A DNA stretch of 64,000 nucleotides from Anditalea andensis (lineage in GTDB: Bacteria; Bacteroidota; Bacteroidia; Cytophagales; Cyclobacteriaceae). A program made the position numbers and the translations under genes. This document shows, in pieces, positions 1 through 8,353 of this stretch; within the stretch, counting starts at the first letter, position 1; every line of letters begins with the position of its first letter. The stretch is from assembly GCF_000714815.1 (NCBI RefSeq), contig NZ_JMIH01000016.1, forward strand, positions 457,586 to 521,585, read 5' to 3'. Below the pieces are notes generated by a model, which was not told the origin of the DNA, made no database searches, and saw only the letters and a program-made list of their open reading frames with translations.

Positions 1-134
1 ACTACACCACTACCCAACCGTATCCTCAGGATTAGAAAGGATATTTCGGTCAAGGTATGTGTACTGTCCGAGATAGGTTTGTCCAAGGCTGCTTTTGCCT
101 TAAAAATCTTAAAGGACTGGATGATTTCCCGCAT
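1..134 (-). CDS. Enolase-superfamily dehydratase (mandelate racemase type), N-terminal fragment cut by window edge
   Basis: An open leftward frame begins with ATG at 134-132 and runs off the window after 44 codons. It starts MREIIQSFKIFKAKAALDKP and continues with PISDSTHTL, then a beta-strand-like ISFLILRIRL and GSGV. The pattern P-[IL]-S/A-D-(S/A)-T-H followed by a V/I-rich strand and a Gly-rich turn is how the capping domain of mandelate racemase/muconate lactonizing enzymes begins. Many such enzymes dehydrate sugar acids (family knowledge). The ATG overlaps the stop of the upstream rhamnosidase as TAATG, which suggests translational coupling and the same transcript. No catalytic residue is inside the window, so the substrate cannot be named. 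Only the N-terminus is visible, so the family call is moderate. Confidence 0.55.
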   Translation of the reverse strand, partial: MREIIQSFKIFKAKAALDKPISDSTHTLTEISFLILRIRLGSGV

Positions 135-2335
135 TATTTTATTACTCTGTAATTTACTAAGTATTCTTTCCCGGACTGGATATCCATCTCATAGGCATTG
201 TTTCCTAAGCTACGGATATTCCCGGACTGGCTTCTTGGCTTGGAGCGGCTTTTAAAACGGAGCGTACCCTGGCCGCTGTCTGCTTTTACTTTAATTTCCC
301 TGTTATTTGCGAAGATGCTAATATCACCTTCAGGGGTAGGGACTTTCCCTTCCATCCATTCCAGACCACCCAACTCAGGAACGATTTCATACGTTTGGTA
401 TCCTGCTGTAAGCGGCTTCACTCCTAAATAGTATTTACCAAATAGGTAAATAGGACTAGCCCCCCAAGCATGGCAAAGGCTTTTTCCGTATGGTCGTCCA
501 TACATTTCCAGATGCTCCTCACCTGACTCAGTCGGATCATACTTTTCCCAAAAGGAGGTTGCACCAAGCTCAAGCATACCTCCCCAATAATCTCTAATCT
601 CTGCGAGAACAAATTCTTGCTCCCCCATAGCGCATAATGCCTCCAACTCATAAAACCTCATATATGGGGTGGTGATTTTTTGAACATCATCATTAAGAAG
701 GACATTCTGCTTTACCGCTAATTTTTGCTCTTCAGAGAAATAATCAAAAAATATCCCGAACATATTCGCATACCGAGTTACATTGTCCAAGACTTCACCT
801 TCCACTCTCTGGTGCATGATGGCCTGGTGTTCCTCTGACCAGAATACGTCAAACAGCTTCTTTTTTAAATCCGAAGCCATCTTACCATACTCTTCCTCCC
901 CTTTCTTATCACCAGCAATATTTGCGCTTATGGCCATGGCTTCTAAGCTTCGGGCGAGAAGCATCTGCTCAAAGCTCACTTCCCCCATTTTGCTCAAACC
1001 ATCGGCCCAATCTATGAAAATCCAGTCTCCCGGAAGTCCTTCCATCATCCCCTCTTCATTTCTTCTGCCTAAACAGAATTTCATCAAACTGACCATCCGT
1101 GGGTAGAAGTTTTTTATAAACTCCTCATCCCCTGAATAAAGGTAGTAATCATAAATCCCAATAAACCAGTAAAAGGAATAGTCCATGATGGTATTAAGGT
1201 GACTGGTTATAGGTTCTTTGCCCCTCAGGGCCAGTAATGTTCTGGTGACGGAAGGATTGTCAAAAAACAGGTAATAATTCATCAGGTAGCTTTGATAGGC
1301 ATCACCGGACCATATCCACCTATCCCTTTTTATGCCATCCAGAAAAAACTCGCGGGTATTTAAATGCATGGTATAAGCCGAAACGTCCCAAATCTCATTT
1401 AATAAATCATCTGAGCTGCGAAATTCCCCTCTATAGGTCACCGGCAGATATTCATACATCATAGAAACCGAATCAAAACTGATAGTCGGATCATGTTGTA
1501 TTTGGACATAGCGGTAAGCCATAGAACCCTCTAATTGGTAATCCTCTTCCTGCGATCCATCAAACTCCAAGTGGTCCAATGTCTCGCAGAATTCCTTGTC
1601 CATAGCTTCCGCTTCTGATTCTCCATAGTATAAGGAAACTTTGCCTGCTCCTCTTAATCCATGAAATTTGACATACCCGAAGGTTTCTTTTCCGTAATCT
1701 ACCAATATTCCATCACCCGCTTCTTTGACTTCAACTGCATATTGGGGAGTAGTTTCCAATCTGAATTCTGAAGGAAGAGACTCGGCGGAATCGAAATTCC
1801 AACTTCCCACTGCTTCCCAAAAAGTCCCTGATTGATCAGAAGCTTTTCCTGTTTCATCTATCCATTCTTTATCCTCAAACGTCACTTTCCAGCTCGCATC
1901 GGTTCGTAAATGCTTACCCTTTATATATACACTCGGTACTGCTTCCTGATTATAGACCTTGATCACAATACTGTGTTTTCCGGCAGGAATTGCCAGTTTT
2001 TTTGGTCTTCCATGGACCAGGTCTCCGTCTATTTGCAACTTGAAGTCCCCTTCAGTTTTAATTTCTATTTCATCATCCTCGGGTAAGTCGATCTCCTTCC
2101 GGAAAGTTACCAAAGCATAGGGACTATAATAGCGCCAAAGGGGTGGCAGGAAAGCTCCTCTTTCTGTTCTGCGCGCCTGCATCTTATTACTTAACCAGAT
2201 CTCGTAATCTCCGGGATACCAGATCCAAGTAGCCTGTTTCTCTATAGGATCCTTTTCTGTAAAAGAAAACAGTGTACCCAATATTAACAGTAATATGGTG
2301 TATACTAAATATGATTTTATTTTGAGCTTATTCAT
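134..2335 (-). CDS. GH78-type alpha-L-rhamnosidase, secreted or lipid-anchored
   Basis: Predicted to remove terminal alpha-L-rhamnose from a glycan. I place the start at ATG 2335, giving 733 residues, because the sequence from there (MNKLKIKSYLVYTILLLILG) is a proper signal peptide; an upstream in-frame ATG at 2386 would add 17 residues before it. N-terminal beta-sandwich regions (about residues 35-300) precede an (alpha/alpha)6 barrel. Around residue 335 lies DGIKRDRWIWSGDA, the GH78 signature holding the acid residues of the active site. Near 595 lies GATSFWEKYDP, which carries the conserved Glu of the barrel. The C-terminus is a beta-domain. It is followed by the TAATG-coupled dehydratase and preceded after 136 bases by the symporter, so it probably belongs to the leftward carbohydrate operon. 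A related family with the same barrel cannot be excluded. Confidence 0.8.
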   Translation of the reverse strand: MNKLKIKSYLVYTILLLILGTLFSFTEKDPIEKQATWIWYPGDYEIWLSNKMQARRTERGAFLPPLWRYYSPYALVTFRKEIDLPEDDEIEIKTEGDFKLQIDGDLVHGRPKKLAIPAGKHSIVIKVYNQEAVPSVYIKGKHLRTDASWKVTFEDKEWIDETGKASDQSGTFWEAVGSWNFDSAESLPSEFRLETTPQYAVEVKEAGDGILVDYGKETFGYVKFHGLRGAGKVSLYYGESEAEAMDKEFCETLDHLEFDGSQEEDYQLEGSMAYRYVQIQHDPTISFDSVSMMYEYLPVTYRGEFRSSDDLLNEIWDVSAYTMHLNTREFFLDGIKRDRWIWSGDAYQSYLMNYYLFFDNPSVTRTLLALRGKEPITSHLNTIMDYSFYWFIGIYDYYLYSGDEEFIKNFYPRMVSLMKFCLGRRNEEGMMEGLPGDWIFIDWADGLSKMGEVSFEQMLLARSLEAMAISANIAGDKKGEEEYGKMASDLKKKLFDVFWSEEHQAIMHQRVEGEVLDNVTRYANMFGIFFDYFSEEQKLAVKQNVLLNDDVQKITTPYMRFYELEALCAMGEQEFVLAEIRDYWGGMLELGATSFWEKYDPTESGEEHLEMYGRPYGKSLCHAWGASPIYLFGKYYLGVKPLTAGYQTYEIVPELGGLEWMEGKVPTPEGDISIFANNREIKVKADSGQGTLRFKSRSKPRSQSGNIRSLGNNAYEMDIQSGKEYLVNYRVIK

Positions 2336-2471
2336 AGAGAAAATTATCATTGCATAGTTTATAAAGCTGAAATCAAAATTCATCAAATTTATCCTGGACC
2401 TTCCTGTATTTGATAAGAAATGGAGGAGGTATGGATAGATATTCCAATAATATGGTTATTGTATTGATCAT

Positions 2472-4061
2472 TTAACCATGACCATTGAATATTATATAAA
2501 GGGCTATCATAATTACGATCAAAACAGCCCAAAGCCACTTGACATTGGTAGGAATGCGGGGAAGTTTTCCATAGTCCAGAACATTGGTCGAAACGTCCTT
2601 CCTTTTACTGTCTACAAGAGAAATTATAACTACAAGAAAGCATAAGAAGACAAATATATAAAAGGACAATAATAGGAAGTGTGGCCAGATACCATATACT
2701 TCCTGTGGAAAAACCCATAAGTACATTATCCCGGTACCTATACTGAGTAGGGTACCGAATATAAGGATAGTATTGGCAGCTTTGGTGGTCGTTTTTTTCC
2801 ATAAAACTCCAAAGAGAAATACCACAGACATAGGGGGAGCTATAAAACCCAGTACAGACTGGAAAATATCAAAAAGATTCAGTCCTCTGATGCTGTCAAT
2901 TGCCAGAGTGATGAAAATTGCCAATAAAGCTCCCACTACGGTTACTATTCTACCTACCATCACTACCCGCTTTTGTGTAGCGTTTGGATGGTATTTTTTG
3001 ACGTAAATATCCACAGTGAAAACGGTACTTAATGCGTTTAATGCAGAATCGATAGTACTTACCAGTGCCGCTATGAGCACAGCCATCACCAACCCGGTCA
3101 TTCCTACCGGAAATAGTTTGGTCACCATAGTCATATAGGCTTCATCAGGATTTTCTAAATCGGGGAAGATTAAAAAGCACAATATTCCTGGAAGTATAAA
3201 TAGAGGAACATCCAAGATTTTTAACCACCCGGTAAAATTTGCACCCAATTGTCCTTGCTTGAGGTTTTTAGCTCCCAAAACTGATTGGACCATGGACTGA
3301 TCTGTACACCAAAACCATACACCCATCACCGGATAACCCAGGATAATGGCTATCCATGGATAATTGGGATCATCAGCCGGTAAAAACAGATTCCAATATT
3401 CGGCAGGAGCTCTGGCTATCAGTTCCCCTACTCCACCGACGGAATATATACCCGTAAGCGTCAGGGCTAAGGAAACCACTATCAGTAAGATCATCTGAAA
3501 TACATTCGTATAGGCAATGGCTTTCAGACCTCCCGCTATAGTAAAAAAAGCGGCGATGATGATGAGTACAATTACCGAAAGCCACATGGGGAAGTTTAGA
3601 ATCTGCCTGATCAAAATCCCTCCTGCAAATAATGTAAGAGATAACCAGCTTATCAAAATGGTAACAATCATGTACCAAGCAAGAATATTCCGTGTGGAAT
3701 CTCCAAACCTTTTACCCATAAACTCGGGCAGGGTCTGCACTCTTGCACCCATATATCTGGGGGCAAAGACTACTGCCAGTAAGAAAATAAAAATAAATGC
3801 ATACCAGGCAAAATTTCCTGCTACTATACCTGTGGTATATCCTATACTGGCTGAGGCGATGAGCATAGAAGGTCCCACATTAGTACCCCACATGGTAAAC
3901 CCTATGCTGGGCCATCCCAATGAATTTCCTGCCAAAAACAGGTTTTCATCAGTATCACGATCCTTTTTGAAACTTACCCAGGCACCTATCCCGATTAAAA
4001 TAACCAAGTATAAACCTACTACAGCAAAATCAAGGGGTACTAGTACTTCATGTATTTCCAT
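2472..4061 (-). CDS. Sodium:solute symporter (SSS family, SGLT-like)
   Basis: A 529-residue inner-membrane protein with about 13-14 hydrophobic helices, the usual size for sodium-coupled sugar transporters. Visible family features are LFLAGNSLGWPSIGFTMWGTN in the first core helix region, the segment WFWCTDQSMVQSVLGAKN near residue 255-275, and the STIDSALNALST stretch near 345, which is the usual sodium-site helix of SGLT-like proteins. It sits in the leftward glycan operon between the PhyH-like enzyme and the rhamnosidase. I infer it imports the mono- or disaccharide released by the exported glycosidases into the cytoplasm, where the GH31, Gfo/Idh and dehydratase enzymes act. The actual substrate cannot be read from sequence. 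The 109-base gap upstream could hold a secondary promoter. Confidence 0.9.
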   Translation of the reverse strand: MEIHEVLVPLDFAVVGLYLVILIGIGAWVSFKKDRDTDENLFLAGNSLGWPSIGFTMWGTNVGPSMLIASASIGYTTGIVAGNFAWYAFIFIFLLAVVFAPRYMGARVQTLPEFMGKRFGDSTRNILAWYMIVTILISWLSLTLFAGGILIRQILNFPMWLSVIVLIIIAAFFTIAGGLKAIAYTNVFQMILLIVVSLALTLTGIYSVGGVGELIARAPAEYWNLFLPADDPNYPWIAIILGYPVMGVWFWCTDQSMVQSVLGAKNLKQGQLGANFTGWLKILDVPLFILPGILCFLIFPDLENPDEAYMTMVTKLFPVGMTGLVMAVLIAALVSTIDSALNALSTVFTVDIYVKKYHPNATQKRVVMVGRIVTVVGALLAIFITLAIDSIRGLNLFDIFQSVLGFIAPPMSVVFLFGVLWKKTTTKAANTILIFGTLLSIGTGIMYLWVFPQEVYGIWPHFLLLSFYIFVFLCFLVVIISLVDSKRKDVSTNVLDYGKLPRIPTNVKWLWAVLIVIMIALYIIFNGHG

Positions 4062-4170
4062 TTCTACTTTTGGATATCCTTAGCCATAAAAAATAAGGGC
4101 AAAAAAAAATTTTACCCCCTAAAGTAATAAATCTTTCTATTGAAATTTTTACCATTTTTATAACTTTAAA

Positions 4171-4926
4171 TTAATGCGCGGGAATTTCCTTTACCCGCTC
4201 GCCATTTTGAATAAAAGGATCTGCCCAATATAGTGGCTTACCATCTTTCATAATAGGTTCTGCAGAATATTGTAATAATAATACTCTTCTGGATTTATTG
4301 GTGACATTAGACCCACTGCAATGAAAACAGGTACTGGAAAAGAGTGCCACATCTCCCGCATTTAATATTGCCGGTACGCCCGGATTATCTCCAAAATAAC
4401 CTATTTTATCATTAGTACCCTCTTGCAGTACATGCTCAATCCTATCTTTAGTGCCTGCATCTTTATAGGGCAATAGGTAGACAGTACCGTTTTCCTCAGT
4501 TACATCGTCTAAAGGGCACCAGATGGATAAGTAAGGCTTATGGGGAAAATCAAGGTAACCGGAATCCTGGTGCCATGAAAAAGTCATTCCTTTGTCTGCA
4601 GCCTTCACTACAAATTGTTCTAAAAATAAAAATACATCATCCCCTAAAATCTCACGGGTGATTTCCTCCATCTGTTCACTGAAAATGAGGTCCTGCATCG
4701 CCTGACTGTCCTGATATCTCAGCGCTATAAAATACCGTTTGCCTTTGTGGTTAATCTCATCTACTTCCATACCTTTGCGGTCCATCTCCTCATCCTTTTC
4801 CCGCATAAAACGATGGCAGGCTTCCTGTAAACGTGTGATTAACTCTTTCGGAATTACATTACGGACAATGCAGAATCCGTCTTCCTGAAATTGGTTGATT
4901 TGTTCAGCCGTTATAAAATTTTTCAT
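4171..4926 (-). CDS. Phytanoyl-CoA dioxygenase (PhyH)-like Fe(II)/2-oxoglutarate oxygenase
   Basis: A 251-residue cytoplasmic protein of the PhyH family, which couples 2-oxoglutarate decarboxylation to hydroxylation of a substrate. The iron triad is visible: H119 and D121 in FSWHQDSGY, and H202 in STCFHCSGSN. R213 or R214 in NKSRRVLLLQY would bind the 2-oxoglutarate carboxylate. The length is normal for the family. It is separated by 17 bases from the Gfo/Idh/MocA oxidoreductase, so the two are co-transcribed. PhyH proteins often accompany such oxidoreductases in Bacteroidota sugar loci, but their substrates there are mostly unknown; I therefore infer only a role in modifying a sugar or sugar-linked aglycone. 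Confidence 0.85.
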   Translation of the reverse strand: MKNFITAEQINQFQEDGFCIVRNVIPKELITRLQEACHRFMREKDEEMDRKGMEVDEINHKGKRYFIALRYQDSQAMQDLIFSEQMEEITREILGDDVFLFLEQFVVKAADKGMTFSWHQDSGYLDFPHKPYLSIWCPLDDVTEENGTVYLLPYKDAGTKDRIEHVLQEGTNDKIGYFGDNPGVPAILNAGDVALFSSTCFHCSGSNVTNKSRRVLLLQYSAEPIMKDGKPLYWADPFIQNGERVKEIPAH

Positions 4927-4943
4927 GATATATATGTTAATGG

Positions 4944-6059
4944 TTAATTTTTTTGGGTTTCAAAATTTATAAACTCAGACAATCCATATTCTTCGAGCAC
5001 GTCAGCAACTTTTTCAGGTTTTCCGGACTCAAGAGATTTTTCCATCGTCTTTAATAAAGCTATGGTACCTATACCTTCTCTTAAATCCGGATAAGCTGTA
5101 AAATCATTTTGTATGCTATCGGCAAAGTGTTCCAGATAATTATTGTATTCTCCGGCATGATGACTTTTTCCTTCAAACCGGAAATAATATTTTGATTTAT
5201 GTTCCCATGTTAGTACCTGCTCTTCCCCTTCATTATCAGTGATCGCATATCTCAGTTCCATATAATCCCCTTGGCTGCAGCCTTCTGTCCCTCGCAGGAT
5301 ACAACTCATCTCACTGTCCCTTAAAGCCGGCTGCACAGGTCCGGTATATGCTCCGGATACCCTGGCTATCTTACCATCTTCAGACTTGAAGATAAAATGC
5401 ATCGTATCGTCATTTTTTAATCCTCCTTTTAAACCATTAGGGCTGAGCATACCATAGCCCATAACTTCTTCTATGCGGGGCAGGTACCATCTTACGAAGT
5501 CTACCGGATGACTCAGGCCACCATACAGCCATTTAAAAGAAGATTCCAAAGACCATGGCTTTGAAAGAAACCACCGGTGATCGGCATGGTAATAAGCTTC
5601 CATAGTGATCAATTCTCCTATTAAGCCTTTCTCAAAATCCAAGCGCTGCCTTTTCATCGGTTCAAAAAACCGGCTGCTCTGACCAACAAAAAGTTTAGTA
5701 CCGTTGACCCGTTGTAATTCCAGGAGTTCTACAGCATTTTTTAAGTCATCTAACAAGGGTTTGGTACACACTACATGCTTGCCATGTTCCATTGCCATTT
5801 TTATATGTAAAGCATGAAATTTATCAGGAGTATAAATACCTATAGCATCAATTTCAGGATTACTGAGCATATCCTCATATCGGGTTGTATAATTAGGAAA
5901 ATCAAACTCCTTAGCCCTTTGCTTACACAAATCTTCATTGATATCACAGATCTGAATCAGATCAATTTTGGAACTGTTCATAGACGCAGAGATGGTGCTC
6001 CTTCCCTCGCCAAGTCCCAGTATACCCAATTTCAGTTTTTTAGTTGTAGTCATATTCAT
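4944..6059 (-). CDS. Gfo/Idh/MocA family NAD(P)-dependent oxidoreductase
   Basis: A 371-residue cytoplasmic dehydrogenase with an N-terminal Rossmann fold (GILGLGEGRS, residues 12-21) and the family motif in HVVCTKPLLDD (T99-K100-P101), where the Lys is catalytic. In the second half GGLSHPVDFVRW supplies H184 and D187, the equivalent of the catalytic His region. It lacks an export signal, unlike many Bacteroidota members that carry a Tat signal, so it should act inside the cell on an imported sugar or sugar acid. The ATG at 6059 is used; a second ATG two codons later (6053) is equally good. It lies 22 bases after the GH31 gene and 17 before the PhyH gene. Confidence 0.88.
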   Translation of the reverse strand: MNMTTTKKLKLGILGLGEGRSTISASMNSSKIDLIQICDINEDLCKQRAKEFDFPNYTTRYEDMLSNPEIDAIGIYTPDKFHALHIKMAMEHGKHVVCTKPLLDDLKNAVELLELQRVNGTKLFVGQSSRFFEPMKRQRLDFEKGLIGELITMEAYYHADHRWFLSKPWSLESSFKWLYGGLSHPVDFVRWYLPRIEEVMGYGMLSPNGLKGGLKNDDTMHFIFKSEDGKIARVSGAYTGPVQPALRDSEMSCILRGTEGCSQGDYMELRYAITDNEGEEQVLTWEHKSKYYFRFEGKSHHAGEYNNYLEHFADSIQNDFTAYPDLREGIGTIALLKTMEKSLESGKPEKVADVLEEYGLSEFINFETQKN

Positions 6060-6081
6060 CCCTACCTTGTATTGATTAAGC

Positions 6082-8343
6082 TTATAAACCTAAATGGCCC
6101 CAGATACCCTGAAAGGAATCATCTATTGTAATTTCTTTAGCATCTTCCAAATTCATTTGATCTGTACAATCCACCGCTTGGGTATAAACTGGAATGCTTG
6201 ATCCTGACTTGACCCAAATGGGCATCTCTTCGAGAGGACACCCCATGTTCTTCAGCCACTTTCCGCCGCTAATGGACTCCCCTGAGAAGAAATTTGTCCA
6301 TTCTCCTTCCGGTATGTACACATCTCTTTTGTTTTCTGAATTCATGATAGGGGCTACCAAAAAGTCATCTCCAAAAAAGTATTGATCATCTATATGCCAG
6401 CAAATTTTATCTTCCGGATGGTGATAAATCAAAGCTCTCAATACAGGATAGCCTGTCTTAACAGTCTTTTGGCTTTGTTTCAGAATATAAGGTATAATAG
6501 CATATCTAAGCTTCCACCATTTCCTCACAGTGTCAGCTATATTAGGGAAGTGATAAGGCTCACGGTTGGAGGTGCCGTGATAGCGTATATGTGATGTAAA
6601 TACACCAAACTGGGTCCAGCGCAGATAAAGGTCATCAGGTATCACTGAGTTCATAAAATTTGGTACCCCATGAAAGCCCGGCACATCATGACTCCAAAAT
6701 CCAAAGCCTGACAAGCCTAAATGTAAACCTCCTTTAAGAGATCCTGCCATTCCATCCCAACTGGAAGCGGCATCACCACCCCAGTGCAATGGATACCTCT
6801 GGCTGCCGGCCCATCCTGCTCTTGCCCATACGATCTTATCACCGGTTATTTCTTCGGTAATTTCAAAAGCTGCTTTTTGATAGAGGAGTGCATAGAGATT
6901 GTTCAATAATTCCGCAGGCATACCATGGTAATCTGCATCAAGGTGAATTTCTTCTCCAAAATCAGTCTTGATACAGGCTACTCCCATATCTAAAAGTTTC
7001 CTAAGTAGATCCTGATACCACTGCACTGCATCCGGATAGGTAAAATCAATAGTCCCGGCATAATCAAGGGCGCTAAAGTTGGATCCATTTTGACTTCTCC
7101 CGGCTTTTAAAGGACCGATAAAATTATTTTCTTTAGCTTCCTTATACTGCTCAGCCTCTGAGGCTATGTACGGCATCTGCCATAAACTAACCCGATAGCC
7201 ATCAGCCTTGAGGTCTGCTATAAATTTTTCGGGGTCTGGAAATCTTTCTAAATTAAACTTCCATTCACATAACCAGTCCGTTTTGAACCACCCGGTATCC
7301 AGATGGATCACATCGCACGGAAAATCTTCTGCTCTTAACCTGTCACAGATAGACACTACCTCCTCTGCTGAAAAGTAGGACATCTTGCTCATCCAAATCC
7401 CAAAACTCCATAAAGGAGGTAAGGCCGGAAAACCCGTGAGCTGGCGATATCTATAGGTAATTTCTTCCGGATTGCCCCCACCGATGAGAAAAAGATCCAG
7501 TACAGGCTCTTCTACCAAAATCTGGGCAGAGCGGGTGGAGTGATCTGCCAGAGAAAATTTACTGAAAGCAGAGGTATGCAAGAACAATCCATAATGCTCA
7601 CTGGACATATAGAATGGAATATTTTTATAGGTCCTATGGTTATTTACCCCTTGCCCATCCTGATTTTTTAATAATAAGGTTTGACCGGAAAGATCCATTT
7701 TCAAAAACCTTTCACCGGTACCGACAAATTTTTCATCCGGTTTGGCATAAAAAGAAACGGTAACACGATCAGGTTTTCCTTGATTTTCAACGAATGCCAT
7801 TCCTATTGCCTCTTTTCTGGCCGGAAAAAACTGATCGTAAGCATTAATTTTTACAGGATTTTTACCATTAGGAAAAAAAGTTGCTTCTAAAGCTTCATCC
7901 GGCGGGGGAAGTAAGGAACTCCAATAATTTATTTCGGGATCCTGAAAATTAAATATAGCTCTCACTATATGTTTTTCATCTTTTACTATCCATTCCCTCC
8001 TGTTTTTTTCAAAATACAGACGCTGTAATTCCGTACCCGGAGCCAGATCCAGCATAGCAGAATCTTGCTGGATTTCAGCATCTATTTCCACACTTACTCT
8101 TAGAATGTTATCGCCGTATGCGGAGAGTTTGAGTAAATATGATTTAGGAGATATTGATGTATCCAGAGAAATTTCTTTTGATTGCTTTTGTGCATGAAAA
8201 GGAACAGTTAAAACTATTTCTTTTCCACGAATTTCAATACCACTTGGGCGCTGGGCAACCCATAGCCTTTCTTTAAATTTTTCTTCCGGCAATTCGGAAT
8301 CAAAATCAAGAAAATCAAAAAGTTGATAGTTGGTTTTTTTCAC
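6082..8343 (-). CDS. GH31 glycoside hydrolase, YicI-like (alpha-xylosidase or alpha-glucosidase)
   Basis: A 753-residue retaining glycosidase. The nucleophile D461 lies in ACIKTDFGEE, the form typical of YicI-type alpha-xylosidases, and the acid/base D524 lies in HWGGDAASSWDGM. DTGWFKTDWLCEWKFN and GFWSHDVPGF are further family landmarks. There is no signal peptide, so it probably acts in the cytoplasm on oligosaccharides delivered by the symporter. The only upstream start in frame is GTG at 8343; no ATG is available before the conserved N-terminal beta-domain, so I accept GTG. It follows the beta-helix enzyme gene by 10 bases and precedes the oxidoreductase by 22. Whether it removes xylose, glucose or another alpha-sugar cannot be decided from sequence alone. 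Confidence 0.88.
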   Translation of the reverse strand: MKKTNYQLFDFLDFDSELPEEKFKERLWVAQRPSGIEIRGKEIVLTVPFHAQKQSKEISLDTSISPKSYLLKLSAYGDNILRVSVEIDAEIQQDSAMLDLAPGTELQRLYFEKNRREWIVKDEKHIVRAIFNFQDPEINYWSSLLPPPDEALEATFFPNGKNPVKINAYDQFFPARKEAIGMAFVENQGKPDRVTVSFYAKPDEKFVGTGERFLKMDLSGQTLLLKNQDGQGVNNHRTYKNIPFYMSSEHYGLFLHTSAFSKFSLADHSTRSAQILVEEPVLDLFLIGGGNPEEITYRYRQLTGFPALPPLWSFGIWMSKMSYFSAEEVVSICDRLRAEDFPCDVIHLDTGWFKTDWLCEWKFNLERFPDPEKFIADLKADGYRVSLWQMPYIASEAEQYKEAKENNFIGPLKAGRSQNGSNFSALDYAGTIDFTYPDAVQWYQDLLRKLLDMGVACIKTDFGEEIHLDADYHGMPAELLNNLYALLYQKAAFEITEEITGDKIVWARAGWAGSQRYPLHWGGDAASSWDGMAGSLKGGLHLGLSGFGFWSHDVPGFHGVPNFMNSVIPDDLYLRWTQFGVFTSHIRYHGTSNREPYHFPNIADTVRKWWKLRYAIIPYILKQSQKTVKTGYPVLRALIYHHPEDKICWHIDDQYFFGDDFLVAPIMNSENKRDVYIPEGEWTNFFSGESISGGKWLKNMGCPLEEMPIWVKSGSSIPVYTQAVDCTDQMNLEDAKEITIDDSFQGIWGHLGL

Positions 8344-8353
8344 GGGTATTGAA

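Noticed and set aside
3517..4083. A 188-codon open frame antisense to the symporter
   Set aside because: It mirrors hydrophobic helices of the symporter and has no recognisable domain or start context.
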